Positions 53,193 through 62,512 are shown, counted from the stretch's first letter. The stretch: 64,000 nt of DNA from Cytophagales bacterium (GCA_004294445.1 REAZ01000007.1:1-64000), one strand, 5' to 3'. Numbers and translations: made by a program. Notes: generated by a model from the letters alone, not told the origin.

Positions 53193-53275
53193 GGTAATTT
53201 TGGGTTATTTTCTTATACTTTTTCGCACACATTCGCTATAAATCAACGGCTTCATCGCATTATTGTAACTTATTT

Positions 53276-53518
53276 CCGTTATAAATTCTTACACAAAAAA
53301 GACGTGCCGAGCTATGCCTTCGGCTATCCAAAATAAGCACTTTTGCACGCACTAAAAACAAAGTGTTATAAAATCTTACACACATATAAACACCTAACAC
53401 CCCTTTGGCATATATGCAAAGACTGTTTTAAAGGCTTAATTAGATATGAATTTTTATGTGTTATGAAATCATACACACTTACACCAACGATTAATAAGTA
53501 TTGCTTACTTTATCAACA
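53276..53518 (-). repeat. Second iteron cluster, inverted, with a DnaA-like box
   Basis: CCGTTATAAATTCTTACAC (53276-53294), GTGTTATAAAATCTTACAC (53363-53381) and GTGTTATGAAATCATACAC (53458-53476) read on the minus strand as GTGTAAGAATTTATAACGG and two variants. The first is nearly the consensus of the 43-kb array. A TTATCAACA at 53510-53518 differs from the DnaA box by one base. The following 380 bp to the next gene is extremely AT-rich. Confidence 0.75.
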
Positions 53519-53540
53519 ATTCGCCTAAATCGGAATGTCG

Positions 53541-53917
53541 AATCGGGTAAATGTATTGCAATGGCGAACCGCTTTTATTTTTTCTATTACTTATCACTAT
53601 AAAAACATAGTTAAATAGTTTATTAGATAATATAAAAACAAAATTAAAAGAAATACTTTTAATTTAAAAATTTTCTTTAAAGTTTTTTTTGTTTTTTTTA
53701 AGTTAAACTTTTTAATATAAAGATGTTTAAATATAAATTATTCTTTGTACCCTATCTCTTATTGTTAAATATTTCATAGTTTAAAAATAAAAAGTGCAAA
53801 ATTTTTTTATTTTTGAAAATAAAAGTTATATTTTTGTGTTCAAAGGATATTAAAAAATATGTAAAACAGCTTAACTCACACAAAGTCAAATATTTTTAAA
53901 TTTTAAATTTATTTTTT
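53541..53917. other. AT-rich gene-free region
   Basis: About 380 bp with long A/T runs, following the inverted iterons. It could be a DNA-unwinding region or the promoter zone of the small gene at 53918 (a TATTTTTG box lies at 53829-53836). No gene is seen. Confidence 0.5.
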
Positions 53918-54100
53918 ATGAAAATCAAAGGAATTAAAATTAAGGAAGACACACACACTGCTCTTTTAAAAAAACAAATAGAGGTGATGGAGAGAACAGG
54001 TGATAAGCCAAACATCGTCGACTTGGCGAGCGAACTCATCGAAAAAGGTCTGGACGGTCTTGATGATGCCCAAATGAAGGCTTTGAAGCCTAAAAAGTAG
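53918..54100 (+). CDS. 60-residue ribbon-helix-helix-like protein
   Basis: A 60-residue basic protein beginning KIKGIKIKEDTHTALLKKQI, with the pattern of ribbon-helix-helix proteins: a short beta strand (KGIKIKED), then two helices (THTALLKKQIEVMERTG and NIVDLASELIEKGLDGL). Such proteins act as plasmid copy or partition regulators, antitoxins or transcription factors. It directly follows the AT-rich tract and the second iteron cluster. No toxin partner is recognised next to it. Confidence in the fold is moderate. Confidence 0.65.
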   Translation: MKIKGIKIKEDTHTALLKKQIEVMERTGDKPNIVDLASELIEKGLDGLDDAQMKALKPKK

Positions 54101-54219
54101 CATCAGAGAAAGTAGTAAACTTGCGAACTGTTATGCCGTTTCAGAGTTTACTACTTTGAAAATAGGTAGTTATGTTAGTGAGTTTTTCCAAAATAAACTT
54201 TTAATACCACACTATAGAC

Positions 54220-54576
54220 ATGAATACTAACGATTTAGAAATTTTTTCCGAACTACTCCGAAAAGTAGATAGGATTGCTGATAATCAGATAATTACCAAT
54301 GAGAGATTAGAGCAAATAGAAAATTCTCTCTCCTCACAAGGGCAGCGATTCGAGCGTATTGAGAACATCTTGGTAGATAATAGCAAAATAATGATGCGTA
54401 TGCTCGACCGAGTAGAATCTGTGGAGGCTACTTTGGGAAAAGTGAGCGATGCGCTTGGCAGGCTCATAGAGATGAGTGAGAGTCTTTCCCACTTAGACCA
54501 GCGCGTGATGCAGCTCGAAAACGCAAAACTCCTACAGAGATTGACCCGTCTGGAGAATATTATTTTCAAGGAATAG
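54220..54576 (+). CDS. Coiled-coil protein
   Basis: A 118-residue protein that is helical throughout, with heptad spacing (NERLEQIENSLSSQGQRFER, MMRMLDRVESVEATLGKVSD, HLDQRVMQLENAKLLQRLTR). It resembles small coiled-coil scaffold proteins. No transmembrane segment or motif. It lies 12 nt before the exported protein gene at 54588, and 119 nt after the small DNA-binding-like gene. Function unknown. Confidence 0.7.
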   Translation: MNTNDLEIFSELLRKVDRIADNQIITNERLEQIENSLSSQGQRFERIENILVDNSKIMMRMLDRVESVEATLGKVSDALGRLIEMSESLSHLDQRVMQLENAKLLQRLTRLENIIFKE

Positions 54577-54587
54577 CATCGTTTTCT

Positions 54588-55301
54588 ATGAGAAAAATTG
54601 TGCTATGTTTCTGTGTCTATTTGCTGGGACTTCCCCCATTATTCTCACAGACTTTAGATGAGCTATACGAAAATGCCTTGCGAGATGCTGCCTACCCTGA
54701 AAGCAGAGAAATTAGCGATAGCTTGCTGGTCATAGACAAAAAAACGCCAAATTTGGTGTGGAAAACTATAGACAACCAAGAATACGTGCTTGCGGTGAGT
54801 TGGGTAATGGATAAAACGTATTTTGAGAAATCTCCAACGTATGAAAACGGCGAGAGGATAGTTTGGCTCACGCTTGCCCCGCAACTGCGAAAGTTTGCCC
54901 AAAATTATGCTATTCAGTACGGAAAAGAAAAAGTAGCCTTACGTATGGAACAGCTTTTAGGACTACCTCCGAATAGTAAACACGAATTTTTTGTCGAAAT
55001 GTGGGTACGACCCCAAGACATCTGCCGCCCCTGCTGGGATGCCGAAATTTCCGATAATCGCTGCGAACTGTGCAAACCCGCCAATATAGACGCTGATTAT
55101 GCGGCGTGGTTTTACCAACTACGAGCCGAATCCTATGCAAATTGTTATTTATACGATAAATTTCCTTGGACGCAGTTGGGCTATACTTACGATTGGCACC
55201 CCGAAAACAAGACTCATCACGGCTTGAGTGAGTTTATCATTTGGAAGAATAAAAAAGTGATTATCCACAAAATTTATACTAATGAGGAGTATTCAAACTG
55301 A
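54588..55301 (+). CDS. Exported protein with cysteine-rich segment
   Basis: A 237-residue exported protein (signal 1-20, ending PPLFSQ). Near residues 147-165 a cluster CRPCWDAEISDNRCELCKPA holds four cysteines, likely a disulfide or metal site. No catalytic motif is recognised. It follows the coiled-coil gene by 12 nt. Probably periplasmic or outer-membrane associated. Confidence 0.65.
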   Translation: MRKIVLCFCVYLLGLPPLFSQTLDELYENALRDAAYPESREISDSLLVIDKKTPNLVWKTIDNQEYVLAVSWVMDKTYFEKSPTYENGERIVWLTLAPQLRKFAQNYAIQYGKEKVALRMEQLLGLPPNSKHEFFVEMWVRPQDICRPCWDAEISDNRCELCKPANIDADYAAWFYQLRAESYANCYLYDKFPWTQLGYTYDWHPENKTHHGLSEFIIWKNKKVIIHKIYTNEEYSN

Positions 55302-55344
55302 TATTTGCTACCGTTTCCCCAGACATTTTTTATAAAATCTCCTG

Positions 55345-55911
55345 CTAAATTAGGAAGCCTGTCGCTACTTTGCATCTCTCATTGACTAATTTATCTATTT
55401 CTGTATCAACGGCTAAGTTGGTTTTTGCATTGTCTAATTCCTCTTTGTAGCTTTGGCGAAGTTGCTTTCTTTTGATAGCTTCTAAGAATCGGCGTACGTC
55501 ATCTCTGCTTTCTAATGAGAGGGCTGGCACTTGGCGAGGCTTGCCGTCAGCACCTTTGCAGACCATCGTAAAATAGGAAGTATTGGTATGTTTTACTGTT
55601 CCCTCCAAAAAGTTTTCGGCAATGACTTTGATGCCTATGAGCATGGAGGTTTTGCCCACATAGTTCACAGATGCAAACATTGTTACCATTTCGCCGACTT
55701 CTACGGGCTGCAAAAATTCTACTCCCTCGATGCTCACCGTAACACAATAGCCTCCGCTATGCTTGGAAGCACAGGCGTATGCAACTTTATCCATCAGAGA
55801 AAGTAATAAACCGCCATGAATCTTGCCGCCAAAGTTGGCATAAGCGGGAATCATGAGTTCGGAAATTGTTGTTTTTGAATAGCTTACGGGTTTGTATTGT
55901 TCTTCTGTCAT
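55345..55911 (-). CDS. Hotdog-fold acyl-CoA thioesterase
   Basis: A 188-residue enzyme of the YciA/BFIT-like family. The hotdog signature is ANFGGKIHGGLLLSLMDKVA then YACASKHSGG near residues 25-54. VEFLQPVEVGEMVTMFASVN follows near 68. A C-terminal helical extension (about 135-188) is longer than usual. It hydrolyses acyl-CoA; chain-length preference is unknown. A single gene, convergent with the exported protein gene. Confidence 0.85.
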   Translation of the reverse strand: MTEEQYKPVSYSKTTISELMIPAYANFGGKIHGGLLLSLMDKVAYACASKHSGGYCVTVSIEGVEFLQPVEVGEMVTMFASVNYVGKTSMLIGIKVIAENFLEGTVKHTNTSYFTMVCKGADGKPRQVPALSLESRDDVRRFLEAIKRKQLRQSYKEELDNAKTNLAVDTEIDKLVNERCKVATGFLI

Positions 55912-55921
55912 CTTATTTTAT

Positions 55922-55956
55922 AAAAAAAACCTATAAGATTTTTAGCCTTATAGGTT
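55922..55956 (-). terminator. Intrinsic terminator of the VIT/VWA gene
   Basis: Arms AACCTATAAG (55928-55937) and CTTATAGGTT (55947-55956) form a 10-bp stem. On the minus strand it is followed by a run of eight T, just after the stop of the minus-strand gene at 55967. Confidence 0.8.
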
Positions 55957-55966
55957 CGTAAATAAA

Positions 55967-58492
55967 TTATTTCAAACTCAAATTGTTTTTTTCCAAAAAC
56001 TCTTGGTAGCGTACTTCTGCTTTGAGTTTAGGGCGGTCTTTGAGGGTGCGGGCTGCTGTTTCGTACATATTCATCGCATCTGTCCAAAGTTTCTGATTCT
56101 CAAAATATTTTGCAGTATCCAATAGTCTTTCCACCCATTCTTTTTTGGAATAAAGGACTGCTTTTACTTGTTCCGTAAGCGATGCTTTGTTTGCAGCATC
56201 TAATTTATTAATGGCAATGCCTTCGCTATTTTCTACATTTACGAGTGGGTTTCCACTTTTATCTAATGGTACTACTTTGATTATCAAGTTGCTTTGTCCT
56301 ACTAATTTTTCTTTGTTTGCATTGATAACCATGCTTTTACCATCGGTGGTTTTCTTGAAAAGTAGTTCTTCGGAAAGGTCATAGATTTGCACTTCGTACT
56401 TATCTATTTTGTTTTTAAAACTTACATCTTCGAGCAAATCCCAGCTAAGTACGATAGAGTCTCCGTACAGCTTTGTTTCTTCGGGCAAGGAATAGCGAAT
56501 ACCGTCCGAACCACGCTTGTTACTGCCGCTTTTGCCCTGCGTAGATGCTACGCCCGCAGTGGGAGCAATTTCCAAGATATTAGAGCCGAATTGCGTGCCA
56601 ACGGCTGCATTACTTACACCTTGCGGTAGCGGTAAGGCTTGTTTTACAGTAGCTACTTGTTTCTCACGATTGACCACAGAATCTATAGCTACGAAAGAAG
56701 TATAGTTGGTGAGGAGTTGGTATTTCAAGCCAATGTTAAGTATCTGTTCTACTTGTTCCCAGCCAAGCTGTAGGGCATTATAGTCATCTAACCTTTGGAT
56801 TTTATGCCTTGCCCATAGATATTTGATGGCTTGGTTATTTTGGGTACTTGCCAAAGCCGTATTCACTACGTTTTCAAAATCCCCATCACCCGTTTTTCCT
56901 GTAACTTTGATGCTTCCTTGCAATTTTCCTTTGTATTTACCAAAAACAGTAATAGGTCTTTCTGCGAGCATATCGGGAATGGCTTTTGGCTCTACATCGT
57001 ATGTTTGCAAGCCTTGAAACTCTACTTTTATATTTCTTAGGACAGGGGTTTGTATGTATTTTCTGAATTTTTCTGCTGCTCTGATGGCTTCTTTTTCATT
57101 GGTCGCTATGAACGGCTCTCCCATGCCCATTCGCGCCATGCCCTCTATCAGGTAGCGATTTACGCTGCTGCCTATGCCAAAGGCAAATAAATTTCCACGA
57201 TTCAGATTTTGCTGTATAAGGTCAAAAGCCTCTTTTTCGAGGGAAACAAAACCATCTGTGATTACTACAAACGTTTTGGAAAGGTCATCACGCTTGCTAT
57301 GCACAAAAGCACTTTTGAGAGCTGGCAGTAAGTCAGTGCCTCCTATGGCATTTCTGAGATTGATTCTATTTAGGGCGAGTTCTATGTTTTCTTTGGTGAC
57401 TTCGAGTGGCTTTGGCGAAACAAAATTATGGGCATTGTCAAAGAGCATGATATTGAAAAAATCTGTAGGACGCAAACCATTCAACAAATTGGAAATCAAA
57501 GATTTGGTAACATTAATGGGGAAACCTTCCATAGAAGCAGAAGCGTCAATCATAAAAACGAACTCTCTTGGGGGAATTTGCACCGTTTCTATGCGTTTGG
57601 GAGGGTGCAACATGAGCAGAAAGAAATTTTCATCTTTGCCTTCGTAGGTGAGTAAGCCTGACTGAGTACGGCTACCTAATAGCTTGTATCTGATGACATA
57701 ATCTCTATTACCACTTAGCTTTTCCGAAGGGTCTAACCTCACGAGTTTAGAGCCATCTTTTTCGGTAGAATTCAATACTTTGTGTGAAACGCAAACTGCC
57801 TCCTCTATGGGTTGCCCTGCGTTTATTTTCGTTCTGATGTCAAAAGTATAAGTGGGTGCTTTGCCTTGCTGTTCGTAAGGCTGCTCTACCCATTTATCAT
57901 TGTCTTTCATAAACTTAGCCATCGTAGTAGAGTAGCGAGGAGCAACTACGGTAGGGTAAGAAAATTCATATTCACCATCTTCGGGAATGAGTAATTCTGT
58001 ATAACTCATAGTAACGATAATGGAATCGTTAGGCTGAATATTGGCGATGCTCATTTGGAATACATTGGGGCGTTCTTGCTCTAAAAGAGAGGCAGTTTTG
58101 CCTTCTGCTTTTGCTTTTTCATAGCGTTCTTTTGCTTGGTCTTTGGTAGCGACTTTGGCAACTACTAACCGCTTGCCTACCTGCATCTGCATCGCATAAA
58201 CGGCGGCACGCGTAGAGGCAGGAAAAACATAGAGTGCCTCTAAGGGCTTTTTGCCCGTATTGATATACACCTGACGCATTTTGATGTCAGCAATTACCCC
58301 TGCAATATTTACTTCGGCAGTAGTGCTTTTCAGAGGCATTTGGTCTAAATCTGTACTTTCGGTAATGACTACAAAAAAGGGCGACAGGGTTTTGTTTTTT
58401 TCATTTACTTGTGCAAAACTAAGTTCTGTTAGTCCTAAAAAAAATCCTAACAAGCATATTATTAAATAGTTATAAGCAGTATCTTTTCGCAT
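55967..58492 (-). CDS. VIT and von Willebrand A domain protein
   Basis: An 841-residue exported protein. Signal peptide about 1-27. A VIT domain (about 38-160, with TSTAAVYAMQMQ-like and KAKAEGKTASLLEQERPNVF segments) is followed by a VWA domain (about 305-480) whose metal-binding site DASASM lies near 316. The C-terminal 300 residues hold a helical and a beta-rich region. This is the inter-alpha-trypsin-inhibitor-type architecture (marine proteobacterial sortase-partner and similar). It likely mediates adhesion or protein contacts at the envelope. Single gene with its own terminator. Confidence 0.88.
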   Translation of the reverse strand: MRKDTAYNYLIICLLGFFLGLTELSFAQVNEKNKTLSPFFVVITESTDLDQMPLKSTTAEVNIAGVIADIKMRQVYINTGKKPLEALYVFPASTRAAVYAMQMQVGKRLVVAKVATKDQAKERYEKAKAEGKTASLLEQERPNVFQMSIANIQPNDSIIVTMSYTELLIPEDGEYEFSYPTVVAPRYSTTMAKFMKDNDKWVEQPYEQQGKAPTYTFDIRTKINAGQPIEEAVCVSHKVLNSTEKDGSKLVRLDPSEKLSGNRDYVIRYKLLGSRTQSGLLTYEGKDENFFLLMLHPPKRIETVQIPPREFVFMIDASASMEGFPINVTKSLISNLLNGLRPTDFFNIMLFDNAHNFVSPKPLEVTKENIELALNRINLRNAIGGTDLLPALKSAFVHSKRDDLSKTFVVITDGFVSLEKEAFDLIQQNLNRGNLFAFGIGSSVNRYLIEGMARMGMGEPFIATNEKEAIRAAEKFRKYIQTPVLRNIKVEFQGLQTYDVEPKAIPDMLAERPITVFGKYKGKLQGSIKVTGKTGDGDFENVVNTALASTQNNQAIKYLWARHKIQRLDDYNALQLGWEQVEQILNIGLKYQLLTNYTSFVAIDSVVNREKQVATVKQALPLPQGVSNAAVGTQFGSNILEIAPTAGVASTQGKSGSNKRGSDGIRYSLPEETKLYGDSIVLSWDLLEDVSFKNKIDKYEVQIYDLSEELLFKKTTDGKSMVINANKEKLVGQSNLIIKVVPLDKSGNPLVNVENSEGIAINKLDAANKASLTEQVKAVLYSKKEWVERLLDTAKYFENQKLWTDAMNMYETAARTLKDRPKLKAEVRYQEFLEKNNLSLK

Positions 58493-58575
58493 AATTTTTA
58501 CAATTTATGATGTTAATGTTTTTTATCTGCCCGAAAGTATCAAGCCCGAAGTAAATTTAATATATTTGTTTTTTA

Positions 58576-58592
58576 CATCATGTAATATGATG
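58576..58592. promoter_or_regulatory. Inverted repeat between divergent VIT/VWA and FGGY genes
   Basis: CATCATGTAATATGATG is a perfect inverted repeat (CATCAT, GTAAT, ATGATG). Its place between two divergent genes, near a TATATTTG box (58561-58568), fits a transcription-factor site. The factor is unknown. Confidence 0.35.
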
Positions 58593-58730
58593 CAACTATT
58601 TGATAAGTCAAACGTTAGAAGTTCTTTTTCCGTTGTCTTTTAGTAGAAAAAAGTGTAGATATACTTACCATTCATCATCACTACAAATAAACTTAATGCT
58701 ATAGGAAGATTAAAACCATCATCTATACAA

Positions 58731-60203
58731 ATGTACATAGGCGTTGATATTGGCACAAGCAGTGTAAAATCTGTTACTATTGATAATGAAGGAGTTATTT
58801 ATGATATTCAGCAAATAGCTTACCAAATTTACTCTCCCGAATCTGATTTTCAAGAGCAAAATCCAGAGGAAATTTTTGAAGCAACTATGAAAGTATTGCA
58901 GGGGTCTATTCACTTTTTGAGCGATGCAAATAAAAATATTTCTTCAGTATGTTTTAGTGCGGCTATGCACAGTCTGATGGCAGTAGATTTGGCGGGTAAG
59001 CCTATGACCAATCTTATTACTTGGGCGGATAGCAGGGCAAAAAAAATGGCTGATGACCTGAGAAATACTGAGGAGGGAAGAAATATTTATTTGCAAACAG
59101 GAACGGCTATTCATGCCATGTCGCCGCTTTGCAAATTGCTTTGGTTCAAAGACCAAAAGGCAAATTTGCTCAATGACGCACATAAGTTTATTGGCATTAA
59201 AGAATACCTTTTTTTCAAACTTTTTGGTGTTTATGTCATTGATTATTCGCTTGCTTCTGCTACAGGTTTATTTGATGTTTTTGGATTAGCTTGGCATCTG
59301 AAATCTTTGCAACTCATTGGCATAGAAGCAACAAAGCTATCCACGCCAGTACCTACAACCACTATTTTCCGACTTGCTCCCGATGCTGCATTTTTGGCAG
59401 GGCTTCCGCCTGAAACCCCGTTTGTTATAGGGGCGAGTGATGGCTGCTTGGCTAACTTAGGCGCAGGGGCGGTAAATAATGGAGAAATAGCTACCACAAT
59501 AGGCACAAGCGGAGCAATAAGAATGACATCAGACAAGCCTTTTACAGACCCGCAGATGCGAACTTTCTGCTATATTACTGACGAAAACTTATATGCCATC
59601 GGAGGAGCTATTAATAATGGTGGGATTGCTGTTGCTTGGCTTTCGGAAACTTTCCCTCCAAATATTATCGCAGAAAAAGACATTTATCAGTCTATTTTTG
59701 AGCTTGCTGCTACCGTTCCTGCGGGAGCAGAAGGACTTGTTTTTTTACCGTTTTTGTTGGGGGAGCGCGCCCCTATTTGGAACTCCGATGCAAAAGGTGT
59801 ATTTTTTGGCATACAGAAAAAACACACCCAATCTCACTTCTATCGTAGTGTCTTAGAGGGAATTATGTTTTCTTTATTGAGTGTAGAAAAGGCTTTTGAG
59901 CAAGAGCAACATACAGCTATTTATGCGACTGGCGGTTTTACCAAAACGGACTTTTGGGTGCAGATGATGGCTGATATTTTTAATAGAAAAATAATAGTGC
60001 CTAACAGTTCTGAAAGTGCGTCTGTTGGGGCTTGTCTATTGGCAATGAAGGCATTAGGTGAAATAAAAAATTGGCAGGAAGTAAAGAAAATTATCCAAAT
60101 AGAGAAAGAATTTTACCCCAAGCAAGAAAATACGACACTTTACTTGCAGAACTTTGCCCTTTATCAAAAGTTATGTGCCGCCCTGAGTCCTTTGTTTGCT
60201 TGA
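58731..60203 (+). CDS. FGGY-family carbohydrate kinase, gluconokinase-like
   Basis: A 490-residue sugar kinase. The phosphate-binding start is GVDIGTSSVKSVTID, the second motif CFSAAMHSLMAVD near residue 73 (with WADSRAKKM after), and the third segment GASDGCLANLGAGA near 234 then TIGTSGAIR. The C-terminal ATGGFTKTDFWVQMMADIFN and SSESASVGACLLAM motifs follow. The MHSLMAVD segment and bound layout fit gluconokinase or xylulokinase subgroups; a gluconokinase would feed the gnd product at 7069-7965. Substrate not certain. Single gene, cytoplasmic. Confidence 0.88.
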   Translation: MYIGVDIGTSSVKSVTIDNEGVIYDIQQIAYQIYSPESDFQEQNPEEIFEATMKVLQGSIHFLSDANKNISSVCFSAAMHSLMAVDLAGKPMTNLITWADSRAKKMADDLRNTEEGRNIYLQTGTAIHAMSPLCKLLWFKDQKANLLNDAHKFIGIKEYLFFKLFGVYVIDYSLASATGLFDVFGLAWHLKSLQLIGIEATKLSTPVPTTTIFRLAPDAAFLAGLPPETPFVIGASDGCLANLGAGAVNNGEIATTIGTSGAIRMTSDKPFTDPQMRTFCYITDENLYAIGGAINNGGIAVAWLSETFPPNIIAEKDIYQSIFELAATVPAGAEGLVFLPFLLGERAPIWNSDAKGVFFGIQKKHTQSHFYRSVLEGIMFSLLSVEKAFEQEQHTAIYATGGFTKTDFWVQMMADIFNRKIIVPNSSESASVGACLLAMKALGEIKNWQEVKKIIQIEKEFYPKQENTTLYLQNFALYQKLCAALSPLFA

Positions 60204-60256
60204 GGCAAAAGATATGATTTTTGACAAAGATTATACTTTAAATTCGTCTTAACTAT

Positions 60257-60970
60257 TTAATTTCCAAATACTAATGTCTTTTCTTGCTGATTGACCAAAT
60301 CAAAATAACGCATTTTTTGCGATATTTTATCTACAGTTATCGAGGTAATGCTTACGGTCAAAAATTTCCCATTCCGATTCATCAGAACATCATTTTCCTT
60401 GTTACCATCTCCTCCAAAACGGTGAAAATCAACAATATGTTCACCTGAGTTAGTATCAGTATTGCGGAGAAAATCTTCAAACCAAATTTTGCGTTGGGCT
60501 ACTATTTCGGGTGAATAAAGCGTAACTGACGACCAAATAGCAGGCTTAGAAATGTCTTTTTTGCTTATATTTTTTTCTTTTCCGTCCCAAATTAGTTCAG
60601 TGAGCGATAGTGGGTTATGATTGACCATGACTAGTGTAAATGGCTCAATATCAGTAAGATTATAGTTTTCTAAAAAAGCATCAGACGAATCAAATAAGAA
60701 GCTATCTAAGACTACCTGCCCTCTGCTTTGCCGATATTGCTGCTTGGGAATGTGTGGGAAATATGCTCCGTTAAGCAAGCAAACGGTGTGGTGCGGTGCG
60801 GTAGCTATCCATGTTCCTTTTGCCTTTGCATCTATGGGGCAAAGAATTTCTAAATCATTGATTTTGATAAAATTAGGCAAAAAAGCAGCTGGACGGCTGC
60901 CCTGCTCATCTCTGTTAGAAGTAAGCACAAATGATTGATTGTCAGAGGATAAAAAAGTTACGGTACACAT
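60257..60970 (-). CDS. NRDE (TANGO2-like) family protein
   Basis: A 237-residue protein starting MCTVTFLSSD, with the hallmark TSNRDEQGSRPA near residue 17. Conserved segments follow: GTWIATAPHHTVCLLNGAYF near 55 and PFTLVMVNHNPLSLTELIWD. ATG 60970 is chosen because homologues begin MC(T/L); the longer frame uses TTG. TANGO2-type proteins are linked to heme trafficking or lipid homeostasis, but the bacterial role is unknown. Single gene. Confidence 0.85.
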   Translation of the reverse strand: MCTVTFLSSDNQSFVLTSNRDEQGSRPAAFLPNFIKINDLEILCPIDAKAKGTWIATAPHHTVCLLNGAYFPHIPKQQYRQSRGQVVLDSFLFDSSDAFLENYNLTDIEPFTLVMVNHNPLSLTELIWDGKEKNISKKDISKPAIWSSVTLYSPEIVAQRKIWFEDFLRNTDTNSGEHIVDFHRFGGDGNKENDVLMNRNGKFLTVSITSITVDKISQKMRYFDLVNQQEKTLVFGN

Positions 60971-61163
60971 AAGAAAATTAAACAAGATTTATTTAATGGT
61001 GCAAAGATAGCAGGGAAGAAATATAGTTTTGTCGGGAAGTTTACAAATAATTGCGAAAACTCTGTTCCAATTTTGTGATTACGGATTAGATTTCGTTATT
61101 TTGATATAGTTTAAGCAATAGAACGAGGCTTTTAAAAGCTGCATCAAACAAATATTCAAAGCA

Positions 61164-61904
61164 ATGCAAAAAGGAATTATAGCTGTTATTAATCATAAAG
61201 GCGGCGTTGGCAAAACAACGACTACACTCAATTTGGGGAAAGCTCTTGCTCTTTGTGGCAAAAAAACACTTATCATAGACATAGACCCTCAAGCCAATCT
61301 TTCGCAGTCCATAGGAGTTGAGGAGCCTGATAGCCACGTTTATCAAGCAATGCTGGAGAATACTCCCTTGCCAATCATCAATTTAGCTCCTAATTTTGAC
61401 CTTATTCCTACAGACTTGGACTTGTCAGAAGCCGAACTAAAGTTACAAAATGATGTAAATGGCTACTTCAAACTTCGCAACGCACTCAAAGAAGCCAAAG
61501 AAAAGTATGACTTTATATTGATAGACTGTCCGCCATCTTTGGGTATTCTTACCACAAATGCACTTATTGCGGCTACACATATATTGATAGTGGTGCAGTC
61601 AGAATACTTGGCAGTCAAGGGTTTGCAGACTATTTTGAAGTTAGTAGATAGCGTAAGGGAAAACTTAAATCCTACGTTAGAAGTAGTAGGAATGTTAATT
61701 ACGCAAATTAATAAGACAATTTTCCGCCAAAATATAGCGGAAACACTCCGAAATATTTATCAAGGTAAGGTTTTTCAGACAGCTATTCGTCAAAATATCA
61801 GCTTGGCGGAGGCTTCTTCGGTAGGGCAAGATATTTTTACTTATAATAACAAATCGGCTGGGGCAGAAGACTATATGAGTTTGGCAAAAGAAATGCTTGC
61901 ATAG
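61164..61904 (+). CDS. parA: ParA-family partition ATPase
   Basis: A 246-residue ATPase of the ParA/Soj (type Ib small) kind. The deviant Walker A box is NHKGGVGKTTTTLNLGKALA near residues 10-29 with the signature Lys, followed by IDIDPQANLSQSIG near 40 and DCPPSLGILTTNA near 115. It lacks an N-terminal DNA-binding extension. It drives segregation of plasmids or of other cargo. No parB is adjacent; the nearest ParB-like gene is at 16226-17206. Direct upstream DNA is AT-rich. It is one of several plasmid-type functions in the window. Confidence 0.9.
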   Translation: MQKGIIAVINHKGGVGKTTTTLNLGKALALCGKKTLIIDIDPQANLSQSIGVEEPDSHVYQAMLENTPLPIINLAPNFDLIPTDLDLSEAELKLQNDVNGYFKLRNALKEAKEKYDFILIDCPPSLGILTTNALIAATHILIVVQSEYLAVKGLQTILKLVDSVRENLNPTLEVVGMLITQINKTIFRQNIAETLRNIYQGKVFQTAIRQNISLAEASSVGQDIFTYNNKSAGAEDYMSLAKEMLA

Positions 61905-61976
61905 ATAGTTATTAATTATGAGTTATGAATTATTAATTATAAGTTATAAATTTTTTAATTCAAACAATTATTTAAA

Positions 61977-62468
61977 ATGAGGTATGTTTTTGCTTTTACT
62001 TGCTTTTTGCTGTTAAGTCATTTTCCTGCTTTTTCGCAAAATGAAAATATTTGGGAGTTTGTAAACTGGGAGATGAAGCTAAAACAAGTGCAGGATAGTC
62101 TGCATGAAAGGCAAATCGATTATTCTTACTCGCTTAATGACGGCAAAGGAGCTTTTATCAAGGTAAGCATTGCGGACTATCAGGGCTGGTCAGTAGATTT
62201 CTTGTTTTCAATGAGTAGTCAGTTGCTTTACCAAATCAGTACAAAGAAAAAATTTGCCCAAACTGACGTAGAAAAAGGTGAAAAAGAATTAGCCAAAGTA
62301 TCGGAGTATTTGCGGGAAACTTGGGGCGCACCTCTCAAGGAAATGGAAGACAAAACTGCTCCTTTCTGCCAATACGAATATGTATGGGGCGTTGGCAATA
62401 CCAAAATCACCGCGACCTATTGCAAAACTTCTACTATTTCTCTGTCGGTAGTTTATCTCAAAAAATAG
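61977..62468 (+). CDS. Exported protein of unknown function
   Basis: A 163-residue exported protein (signal 1-20, HFPAFSQ). The mature domain is mixed alpha/beta: WEMKLKQVQDSLHERQIDYS then YSLNDGKGAFIKV, and WSVDFLFSMSSQLLYQISTK. Cysteines occur as FCQYEYVWG and TYCKTS, possibly one disulfide. No catalytic motif. The large exported protein starts 45 nt downstream on the same strand. Not recognised. Confidence 0.65.
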   Translation: MRYVFAFTCFLLLSHFPAFSQNENIWEFVNWEMKLKQVQDSLHERQIDYSYSLNDGKGAFIKVSIADYQGWSVDFLFSMSSQLLYQISTKKKFAQTDVEKGEKELAKVSEYLRETWGAPLKEMEDKTAPFCQYEYVWGVGNTKITATYCKTSTISLSVVYLKK

Positions 62469-62512
62469 AAAATACGTCAAAATCAATATCTTAAACACTA
62501 AAAATTAATAAA

